Source: Bathymodiolus brooksi (lineage: Eukaryota > Mollusca > Bivalvia > Mytilida > Modiolidae). From it: a DNA stretch of 64,000 nucleotides. Of this stretch, positions 43,301-55,300 are shown piece after piece. The stretch spans positions 31,586,494-31,650,493 of the forward strand of contig OY804575.1 of NCBI GenBank assembly GCA_963680875.1, written 5' to 3'. Positions within the stretch are counted from its first letter, which is position 1, and the number at the start of each line of letters is the position of its first letter. The translations under genes and the position numbers were made by a program. The notes beneath the pieces are model-generated. The model was not told the origin of the DNA and searched no databases. It saw nothing but the letters and a program-made list of their open reading frames with translations.

Positions 43301-46300
43301 CCATGCTACAAAATATAAGCGAGAATATTATATTTAGTTTGATAAACGTTGTAGTGAGAATAAGGGTAATAACAAAATTACCGAACTCCGAACAATCTTA
43401 CAAAGGGAAAGTCAAAACTCATAATTATATAAACAGACAAAATCAGTCAACAACCGGAAAACTGTGAAAACCGTAATGACCCTGACTTGGTACAGGCATT
43501 TCTAAAGGAATGGTGGGTTGAATCAGATTTTAAAGCGCCAAACCTCCCGATCTCATTACGGTTCAAAGGTTCCGGCTGTCACTATAACAGTACTTAAATA
43601 CAGGAACAAAATAGGTAAAATAATAGTCAAAGCAGTACCATATTCAGTGAAATAAATGTCAAAAATATGTTTACGTCACACATTGATAAAAAAATATCTT
43701 TGACATTTTTCTTGACTTCTTTTTCTTTATTCATTTTCACTATGTGAAAATGCATCGCTTATAATCGTTTCTGCAGAGACGGAATATATTTCGACAAGAT
43801 CTTGTTATCGGAATATAAACTTTTTAAGAGATCGAATAAGGCGAATCTTTTTATAGCCCTGGTCCAGTAGCCTGTTTCTCAGATGAAGATGACGTTTCAG
43901 GAAATCAGAATAATTGCTACTGGCCCTTGCATAGCGAATCAATTGCGAGATGTAAACGCCATATGCAGGAGAAGCTGGTATATTGCTGCACATGTTTGGA
44001 AAATTTATGACTTTAAAATTGAAATCGTCCCGTTTATCATACATTGTAGTACTGAGTTGACCACTGTCGTCAAATTCGAGGTATAAGTCCAAAAATGACG
44101 CGGACGAAGCTGTATCTGTGGTCTCTTTAACTTCCAGCTCTGGAGGATATATCAATGGAAGAAATTCTGCAAATCTAGAATTATTGATAGATAAAAAAAG
44201 CTTTTGAAGAAACTCCGACTCATATGAGTATAAAAATAAATCGGCTAGAAGAGGGGTACAATTCGTACCCATTGGTATGCCGACGACCTGCTGAAACAGT
44301 GTCCCTCCAAAGGAGACACATATGTTATCGATGAGGAACTCCAGCATACTGATCACTTGTTCCTCGGAGTAGCATGTTTTATCTTTTTGAATTTTGTTTG
44401 AAAAATATGTGGAATTGTAGCCTAACACAACAAATTTAGAGCCATAGTGTCTATGACTGAAAGCTTTATGAGTTGGTTCTTTTAAGCGGGTTTTTAATTT
44501 GTCATGCGGTAGGTTGGTATATAGAGTTGAAAAATCAAAAGTTTTTATGGAGGATACCTGAGAGAAAGATCTTGATTTCAGGTTATCCAAAAGATCTTTA
44601 GAGTTTTTCAAAATCCACATGTGATTTATGCCACTACGCGAGTAAATAGTTTCACAATATTTCTGTTGTCCCTCTTTTACTGCAGACAGAATCTTTGTCA
44701 GGTGAATAGACAATTCTTTCGTCGAACAAGTTGATGATCCCGCTATGTACCTTTCTTTGTATGGTGTCTTATGGAGTTTAGGTATCCAATATAAATAGGG
44801 TAAATCCTCAGACTCTTTACCAGAGGGAATGTTTAAACAGGTACTGAATGATCTGTGGTTAGCTAGGATTTCATCTTTGTCGAACGAAGTTTGTTTGTAT
44901 GTGGTATTACTAGAGGTGTTGCTATTTATGCCTAATTCCTTGATTAGGCATTCGAAGTAATATGATTTACATACAAACACGATATTGTTGGAAGCCTTGT
45001 CCACAGGAACGATAAAATATTTGTCATGAAGAGAGGAAAGACACTTAACAGCTTCTTGGTCTTTAAATACAGACTTAGGTCGATTATTAACACATTTTTT
45101 GAGTTTGTGAATCCGACCTTGTACTAGAGACCTAAGTGTTCTAACCCAGTCTGACAAGGACTCTAACTCAGGATCTTGGTCTACTTCTCTCTTTATCCAC
45201 CTTCTGGCATAATCTTCAACAACATCCATAATTATCTTGAAATTACGTTTCCAATTGATGTGTTGAGGTTCTCTGAATTTAGGACCATGAGAAATCACCT
45301 TTCGGAGACTCTCATGTTGAATGATATTCAGATCACCAGTGATTACATGTCCAGATGGGTTGTATTGAAAAGGAGAGTGGGAGCAGTCACAAGTCAGAGG
45401 GTTCTTAAGGTACTCTTATATGTTAATATCTTGCAATGCTTCTTTGTAGTTGAAAATTTTACGGCCAATGTTGTTAGTGTAGCTATAGGAGACAATGGGA
45501 ACAGATTGATTTTTGAAATATGATGGAATTTCTTTTACGACCTCTTTTCTATTAAGAATGTTGCTGATGTTAATAGCATCGATTCCTGTGTTAGCAAACG
45601 GAATATGGAGGACTTTTCTGTTGTTATCATGAAGAGGTTCAGATCGAACTGGTTTAAAAAGACGAAAGGACGCCACGTCACATATAATACTAGACAATCT
45701 GTACTTAGGAGAAAAGGGATCTTTGTCAAGTCCAAAATCCCTAAGATCTTTGAGGTAGTTTACAGGTAGTGAAAATAAGATTGTACGAATGTGATGAATT
45801 CCAAGAGGTTTCTGTATATTAGAAAGTAAATAATTAAAAGTATCTTGTAACGTTCTTGGTTTAGAGGACTTTTTAACATTATGATGTTGTTTAACGTCAA
45901 ATGAACAGTGTACTTACTACGTATAAGTCTATTAGAATGAAACCAAAACAAATGTAAAATGGATAAGCTACGAAAGAACGCGCAATAATGCAAACGAGTA
46001 TTTTTCAAATCTTCTGTTTTAGTGGGGAATCACATAGTTGAATTGAAAATATTGTATTACGTTGGAAAAAAAGACAACATTATGATAGGTTTGAAGGCAA
46101 CAAAAGGGTAATCAGAAGGCACACTAAGAAACAGGATGAACTCATGTATTCCTATAGGGTAAACAGTTCCTTCTCCGCATGTAGCACCAGTCGTGTTACT
46201 CTTGTTACCAATCCGGTGATAAATCATGATTGAGGAAAGGACCGGATTATGATTACGACAAACGGAGCTTATCCGTGGTCATTTGTGACACAGTTATTCC

Positions 46301-49300
46301 GCAACGGTTAACCAGGTCATGGTGACGACCGTAAAACGTTCGAAGTGATGACTTCAACTTAACCACTAGTAACACTTCGATCAGTAGCTGCCTTGTTAGT
46401 AGCAACCTTTTATCAAGGAATTGGTGATAGGAATCACAAGCTTATTAAATTAGCATATATCAGATCTTTATTTTCAAATTGTTCACTAAATAGTAATTTA
46501 CTTGATGTTTCTTGCCTATTCCTATGTTAGATGTGACAAAGCTGGACATGAATTGACCACCCTTTCGGAGCACACAAGTTCAACCCCGGTTTTTAGTGGG
46601 GTTCGTGTAATTCAATCTTTAGTTTTATATGTATGTTTTGTAGATGTTGTTTGCCCTTTTATTCCGTGTTGTCTGGTCTTCTTCGATACACGGATTCTGA
46701 TTACCCCGTTTGGTATCTTCAAACTCTTCTTGTATTATCACTTTGTTTTTTTCTTCGTTACTATGTTAGTTGTTCGTAGTTTATTACCTGATATTCTGTA
46801 CGGATCCTGGTATTTATTTGGCTTTTCTTTGATTTTTGTGCGTAAGGGAAGTTGTCTACTGGGATTGACGTGTCACCGACGGTAAATGCTTCCATTAGAG
46901 CATCATGCACCATTTCATACTGACCCTATGGTATATACAAAGGCATATTAAAACTTATTAACACGACTAAGATGAAAATTACTTCAACCTGATCATACAA
47001 ATTGTCATGCTACAAAAGCAACATTTTCTTTAATTTGGAGACTAGAAGGAGGATTGCTATATGGTGCGACATTCAATGCACATAATAATAAGTGACAAAA
47101 CTAAATAAGCATAGACAAATAATATTTGCAAAATGTGAAAACAAAATGAACGTGAAATACACATATTATGTCCTAGAACGATATTCATATATTTACATAA
47201 CATGTATGTTTATAATTTAGTGTGCGTGCAACGTTTCTGGATTAAAAATCATTAGATACACTATAAATAAGAAAATAGGAAAGTGAAATAATATAAATTC
47301 TACAGGACCAAGAAAACGTGTATATAATCAGTACACCACACACACACATAATTTTGAAACTGTTAAGTTTAATTTCTACCAAATTGAATTACATTCTTCC
47401 CAGTTTACGTTTCATACTTTGCTTGACTATTTTCTAAAAGCATTTCTCCAGAATAATTGTTCATTCATGAGACAAAACTTACAACTGTTTGAATCATGTT
47501 CATTCTGTTCTGTCTCATTATCTCTGTAAATTCCTTGACATCAACAAAACCAGTTTCTTGTCCATTTTCATACAATGCATCTAGTGCTATATAAGTACCA
47601 GTTCTACCAATACCTGCACTGTTATATATATTACAAGTTATATGTATCACTTAATACTTGAAGAAATATATAAGGAATACGAGGGGAAAAACAAAAGAAA
47701 ACATTGTGAAACGCAACTGTTTTTGTAAGCTAATTGTGAATACAGCAACGTGTTAATCAGAGACCGTCGTCAATCCAAGGACAAACAATGCAATGGACGA
47801 AAGAAAACGGACATAAGGACAAACAATGGTCTACAAAACACTACACAGAAACCACAAGTTTAAGCATCTGTTATATATATTACAAGTTATGCGTATCATT
47901 TATTTCATACAAGAGCGGAGTAGAATAAGAAAGAAACATTATAATTCCTACAAAGAAACTACAATGGAAATTTGCTAATAAAAGTCAATGTAATTTTTAT
48001 GGTTTGGTTTATGGTGCTTAACTCCGCTTTCAACAATATTTCAGCTGTATCGTGGCAGTCACTTTTATTAGTGGAGGGAACCAGAGTACCCTGTGAAAAC
48101 CACTGACCTGTTGCAAGTCACTGACAAACTTTATCACATAATGTTGTATCGAGTACACATCATCTAAGTGGGGTTCGAACTCACAACGTTAGCAGTGATA
48201 TGTAATGTGTATGTTCAAGATAAAGATTACCTACATTGCTTTGTTTCGTGTTCCTGTTTGAAAGAATTTTGGGTGAAAATACAACAAATATTGAAAAGAA
48301 AACTAATATAGAAAATGTTGTCACTTTGAAATATATTGTTTATTTTTAGGTACAAGATGGTTGATAAAGAATATTTTGATTTCACCTATTCTTTAAAACA
48401 ATTTTACATTTTCATATACGAATTATATTATGTATCTGACCAAAAGACTAAACAAGTAAGCATATTTGTAAGAAAAATATATTACTAGAATAAGTCAGGT
48501 TCAAAAATACAAGACAGTAAACTGTTATCAAACATAAAGAAAAATATCAATATTATAAATATGCTTTATGATATGTTATGATAGACAGGTCATCGAGTAG
48601 GAAGCAAAAATGAAGTAAAATAATCTTACCTACAGTGAACCACTAATGGACCCCGTAGCTTACACGGTGTTGAACTGACTTTTCTATGAAATTTCACTAA
48701 CTTTGCTTTGTCTGGTACACCATGATCTGGCCATTCTGTGAAATGAAAGTGATGGACCAGTCTTTTTGTCTGAGTCTAAATGAAGAAAAAAATCATTGAG
48801 TATACCAAACAACATGAATACACACACAAGCGAAAACATAAATAATGTTCATTCAATAATACAGATAGTATATATGCACATTGGAAAAGAAATCGTTAAT
48901 GACAACACTTCAACAAAGATGTTGGTACGATATTCACACGTCAATTTGTAACGAATATTTCTGATAGTTGTAAAATTATACAAAAACACACAAATGAGTA
49001 CTTAAAAAACGACTTCAAAAGCCGGAAAAGTCGAAGATAAATTATATACAAATGTCTCGTGCAAAGATGGAGAAAAATGAAATGGCATGTTTGTAAGTCC
49101 TTTGCTGAACCAAGCTTGTGTTGAGTCAGTTACAGCAGACTTGAATCACTTGGGTAGAATTATGGGTATATATTTCATTTAATTCACAAAATAAAGTGAT
49201 TTCGGGAATACTCGCAGTTTTACACATATCATGTAAACTTTTACACGATTATAAACTTTTATAGTAAGCTTAAGAAGAATTTATATCATCATTGGTTCGT

Positions 49301-52300
49301 AAACCAACAAAGCATGTACAACAAATGTGGATTGATATCAACTTCTTTTCTTTTGATACTGAACAAATGTAGAAAGTATGGCATGTCTCCGGTTTGTGCA
49401 GTTGCACGCGCACTTTTTTTGGTGGCTGAATGACTTTTTGTTAAGTCTCCGTAGATCTCTTAGAACGACGTACAATGACGAACTTTGAAGAATGAATACC
49501 TGGCCAATTTTGATGATCCTCTAAGTTTAATTGTCTCCATTCTTGCTTGTGTCTCTTGATTGTTCATTCTTCATTGCACCTTCGATATTATCTAGCGTGG
49601 ATTATCTCTCAGATATAATAAAGTAGTAAAGGCGAAATATCACCAATATATATCTAAAGATCTAATTAAGGAGAAAGAGGAGCGATATAATTTTTGGTCC
49701 CTTTTTTTTCTAAACTTTTGTTTTGGTGTCGACATATTTACTATGTATTATAATACTTAAGCAATTATGAATAACGAAATTAACGACAACATACCGGCTA
49801 GGACGTCACCCGGGTTAACAAGGTCCTCATTTGCTACTACACGGAACAGGGTAGCAAATGATATATGCGTTCCACGGAATATCCTACGGGATACCCCCGA
49901 TTTGTCTTACGTTCAGCCAGAGGGTAATTATTATTTCAAAACTTCAGATTCGTATCAAATTTTAAAATCTTGTTCTATTAATATTTCGGACTGTCTTAAA
50001 TCTCCAGGTACTTGTGACTCTTCTCCATGCATTACTACTTGCAAAATAAAAACTGACAAAAATAATACTTGTGAAACATGCGTCATGCTAATAACTTCTC
50101 CTGAATTTACAAGTAATTTAACTGGAAAAACGTACTACACCAAATCGTTTGAACCTCTGGACTGTTCTACTAAAAATGTCATTTACGGCATAGAATGTAC
50201 ACTCTGTGGACTTTTGTATGTTGGTGAAACTCGTCAAACATTGCGAAGTAGGATGAACCAACATCGATATGATGTAAAGATCCCAAATACAGGATTTTGT
50301 ATAATCATTTCAATCAACCGGGTCATGACCGCTGTTTGACGATGAAAGTTCGAATCATCGAGAAGATTTACCATCATACAAACAGTCCTATTCTTAGTAC
50401 ACCTTACCGCACCGATAGAGAGTTGTTCTGGATAAAAGAATTAGGCACTGCAATGCCTTACGGTTGCAATGATAACATCAAAGGAGTGGGAAATTTGTCA
50501 AGTCCTGGATGCAACGAAATCAACGTGATGAGCCTTTTTAATACTATTCCAAGAACTAAACGTAGCCATGGTCATAAAAGAATTCAACATCCTAATGTTA
50601 AAAAGTCCTCTAAACCAAGAACGTTACAAGATACTTTTAATGATTTACTTTCTAATATACAGAAACCTCTTGGAATTCATCATATTCGTACAATCTTATT
50701 TTCACTACCTGTAAACTACCTCAAAAGATCTTAGGGATTTTGGACTTGACAAAGGAGGCGTAGATCCTTTTTCTCCTAAGTACAGATTGTCTAGTATTAT
50801 ATGTAACGTGGCGTCCTTTCGTCTTTTTAAACCAGTTCGATCTGAACCTCTTCATGATAACAACAGAAAATTCCTCCATATTCCGTTTGCTAACAAAGGA
50901 ATCGATGCTATTAACATCAGCAACATTCTTAATAGAAAAGAGGTCGTAAAAGAAATTCCACCATATTTCAAAAATCAATCTGTTCCCATTGTCTCCTATA
51001 GTTACACTAACAGCATTGGCCGTAAAATGTTCAACTACAAAGAAGCATTGCAAGATATTAACATAGAAGAGTACCTTAAGAACCCTCTGACTTGTGACTG
51101 CTCCCACTCTCCTTTTCAATACAACCCATCTGGACATGTAATCACTGGTGATCTGAATATCATTCAACATGAGAGTCTCCGAAAGGTGATTTCTCATGGT
51201 CCTAAATTCAGAGAACCTCAACACATCAATTGGAAACATAATTTCAAGATAATTATGGATGCTGTTGAAGATTATGCCAGAAGGTGGATAAAGAGAGAAG
51301 TAGACCAAGATCCTGAGTTAGAGTCCTTGTCAGACTGGGTTAGAACACTTAGGTCTCTAGTACAAGGTCGGATTCACAAACTCAAAAATTGTGTTAATAA
51401 TCTACCTAGGTCTGTATTTAAAGACCAAGAAGCTGTTAAGTGTCTTTCCTCTCTTCATGACAAATATGTTATCGTTCCTGCGGACAAGGCTTCCAACAAT
51501 ATCGTGTTTGTATGTAAATCATATTACTTCGAATGCCTAATCAAGGAATTAGGTATAAATAGTAACACCTCTAGTAATACCACATAGAAACCAACTTCGT
51601 TCGACAAAGATGAAATCCTAGCTAACCACAGATCATTCATGACCTCTTTAAACATTCCCTCTGGTAAAAAGTCTGAGGATTTACCCTATTTATATTGGAT
51701 ACCTAAACTCCATAAGACACCATACAAAGAAAGGTACATAGCGGGATCATCAACTTGTTCGACGAAAGAATTGTCTATTCACCTAACAAAGATTCTGTCT
51801 GCAGTAAAAGAGGGACAACAGAAATATTGTGAAACTGTTTACTCGCGTAGTGGCATAAATCACATGTGGATTTTGAAAAACTCTAAAGATCTTTTGGATA
51901 ACCTGAAATCAAGATCTTTCTCTCAGGTATCCTCCATCAAAACCTTTGATTTTTCAACTCTATATACCACCCTACCGCATGACAAATTAAAAACCCGCTT
52001 AAAAGAAACAATTCATAAAGCTTTTAGTCATAGAAACTATGGCTCAAAATTTGTTGTGTTAGGCTACAATTCCACATATTTTTCAAACAAATTCATAAAG
52101 GTAAAACATGCTACTCCGAGGAACAAGTGATCAGTATGCTGGAGTTCCTCATCGATAACATATTTGTCTCCTTTGGAGGGACACTGTTTCAGCAGGTCGT
52201 CGGCATACCAATGGGTACGAATTGTGCCCCTCTTCTAGCCGATTTATTTGTATACTCATATGAGTCGGAGTTTCTTCAAAAGCTTGTAAAAGATAAGAAG

Positions 52301-55300
52301 ATTCATGAGGCTAGAGCCTTTAATTTCACATACAGGTATATTGATGACGTTTTATCTATCAATAATTCTAGATTTGCAGAATTTCTTCCATTGATATATC
52401 CTCCAGAGCTGGAAGTTAAAGAGACCACCGATACAGCTTCGTCCGCATCATTTTTGGACTTATACCTCGAATTTGACGACAGTGGTCAACTCAGTACTAA
52501 AATTTATGATAAGCGGGACGACTTCAATTTTAAAATCATAAATTTTCCAAATATGTGCAGCAATATACCAGCTTCTCCTGCATATGGTGTTTACATCTCG
52601 CAATTGATTCGCTATGCAAGGGGCAGTAGCAATTATTCTGATTTCTTGAAACGTCATCTTCATCTGAGAAACAGGCTACTGGACCATGGCTATAAAAAGA
52701 TTCGCCTTATTCGATCTCTTAAAAAGTTTATATTCCGATACCAATATCTTGTCGAAATATATTCCGTCTCTGCAGAAAAAATTATAAGCAATGCATTTTC
52801 ATATAGTGAAAATGTATAAAGATAAAGAGTCAAATATGTCAAGAATTTTTTTTGTCAATGTGTGACGTAAAAATATTTTTGACATTTACGTCACCGAATA
52901 TGGTACTGCTTTGACAACTATTTTACCTATTTTGTTCCTGTATTTAAATACTGTTACAGTGACAGCCGGAACCTTTGAGCCGTAATGAGAGCGGGAAGTT
53001 TGGCGCCTTAAAATCTGATTCGGCCCACCATTTCTTTAGAAATGCCTGTACCAAGTCAGGGTCATTACGGGTTTCACAGTTTTCCGGTTGTTGACTGATT
53101 TTGTCTGTTTATATAATTATGAGTTTTGACTTTCCCTTTGTAAGATTGTTCGGAGTTCGGTAATTTTTTTATTACCTTTATTTATCCCTTAAGCCAATAG
53201 TCAAAAGAGAACCAACTAAATAAATCAACTAACATGGGAAGCCAAGTATATAGTCAATTTTAAAACGGAAACACGGAATTAAGACTTTTTGAGGAAACGG
53301 AAAAATAAATCGCTTTTCGCAATAAACTGTTTTTGCATTTTCCATAAATGAAAAAAAAATGTTTTGGTTAGGACGCCCACTCTCGTCAAAACTGTAAGTA
53401 CTATCATATAGTAGGGCAAACTTAGTGTATCCAATCTGGAAGGGCATGTAGATGAAAACTTTATACTTACTGTTTTATTGATGATTTCTATGCATCGATC
53501 AATATAAATTGTATGTTTGTTCTCTACAGTCATATTCAGTGTGAAGTTTGTTAATTCTAATGGTGATGTCGTGGTTTGTGGCCAATATTGTTCACACTTT
53601 ATCTATGAATACAAATATATTCATATGTTAAATTACTCGAAATTGTCATCACATTTCTTAATTGTCATTACGTTTGATTTATTGATGAAGAAAGCGGAGC
53701 AGCCAGGAAATGTCACTGACGGGATCGTACCTGTTATATACGTAGATGTAATTCGAACTAGCATGCTATCTCGGCCACAACTCCTCTGAAACACAATTAC
53801 ATTAATATCCGTGAGAAGAGTTTAAAGCCAACTAAGGGGTAATCAAAATTGGTTAATCGAAGAAAAAGAGACAACAAAATGGTCAAAAGAAAAAAGACAA
53901 ACAACGATTTAAAAAACATAAACATAAAACTAAAGATCGAGTAGATGTTAAAATAAATATGTTGATATGATATATAGACAACATATGTACAGCGTTGGAA
54001 TATATAAAATTCGTTTGTACGAATATTTCTGTCTAGTTTATCAGCGTGTGCAAATGCATTTTTATATCTTCCGACAATATACGTATATTGTGTTTATCCT
54101 TCAATATCAAAACACAAAAAAAACTGCCAAGCTCTACAAAAAAATACCAGATATAAAGTCGTTCTAATCGTTTTTAATGGTGTTCCATGTGATGTCAACT
54201 TTTATACTGTTACCGTTTCTCACAGTTGTACAACACGAATCACGTATCAGATAAAAAAAACTATAGATTGGTTTATGATGATAATATTCATGTATAACAA
54301 AAATTGATCCATTCAATGTAATTTGACTGCTCGAATTGAACCAGGGCAGGATAATTGTTTTACTATGGTGCCATCAGTATTGATAACGAGAAATAAATAG
54401 TTTATAAACAGTAAAACATTACATATGCACAATATTGTATAATCTACATTATTATTGTCTCAAGTAAAAAACACAGAGCTAAAGATAGGCACAGAACATA
54501 TCATATACCTTAGCTATGAGGTGCTACGGGAGTCTGGTATTTAATAAAAAAAATCAGAGCATTGATTCGCGTATTTGATTCAGGCTATGCATTGCAGAAG
54601 ATGATTACGTAGAGGGAGAGATTGACGGTATACCCGTAATGGATCAATTAGGCTATACATTTATAACCCGTTCTTCCCATCTTCGCTTATGCAATTAGCA
54701 TTATTATTGATATAGTATTGAGAAAAAAAACGTCTTAAGAGTGAAGTAAACAAATTCACCAATATTAACAAAAGGAATAATTACAATTTATCTCAAATCA
54801 ATGAAAACAAAAAAAGTATGACGTATTCCTATGGAAACCGGGCCATGAATTGAGAAAGGCATACAATATGGCAATGTTAAACAGGTAAATGAGATACCAG
54901 CCCTCTTCATTTTTATTAATTGGATCTCAAACGGCAATCCACATATAAAAAAAACACCATAGCTTCCACTCACAATGACTACACAATATTTGCCTGATGG
55001 GATCCCTGGGGTTATTCTTGTCTTTGTATTTTCGCAATGTGATGTCGATCACAATCATGACAGTATTTGTAAGATTTCTTTATCCGTATGTTATTTTCTT
55101 GTTGATAATCTCTCGTCTGGGAAGTGATTTACTATACGTCAAATGACATCAAAACAACAAAGATGACGTGATGTAGAGTTTATCAACAGAAGCAACGAGT
55201 ACAACACATACCCATTTTAGGGTATGAATTAATCTCATTATTGAGGAACCTACTGTGACAGTAAAATGTAGAACAGCAATACAAGTGTTGTTCCTTTACT

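Larger units (their letters stand above)
49690..53181 (+). mobile_element. Penelope-like element with N-terminal GIY-YIG, Naiad-type (copy 1)
   Basis: Reading left to right: Cys-rich N-terminus, GIY-YIG endonuclease, linker with a CxC motif, reverse transcriptase with motifs A to E, then a non-coding 3' region of about 360 bp. Canonical Penelope elements put GIY-YIG after the RT. The permuted order with a CxC linker is that described for Naiad (animals) and Chlamys elements. The CCHH zinc motif is kept here, which points to Naiad. Coding damage is light: two 1-nt losses, one 1-nt gain and one TAG. The 5' boundary is uncertain. It lies in the gene B intron between exons 11 and 10, antisense to the gene. 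Confidence 0.87.

Noticed and set aside
46502..46885. 127-codon plus-strand open frame.
   Set aside because: It is a dispersed repeat running into the antisense of gene B exon 13.
50721..51308. 195-codon minus-strand open frame and its twin at 45176-45523.
   Set aside because: Antisense shadows of the Penelope RT region; the coding sense shows family motifs and these do not.
52880..53181. Hammerhead ribozyme in the Penelope 3' region.
   Set aside because: The CTGATGA...GAAA core was not found, in keeping with reports that N-terminal GIY-YIG Penelope elements lack it.
53735..53790. Minus-strand exon-like segment ([18 protein letters not shown]) flanked by TTTCAG and a GT.
   Set aside because: It would end phase 1 between exons that join perfectly in phase 0, and it matches no PTP motif.
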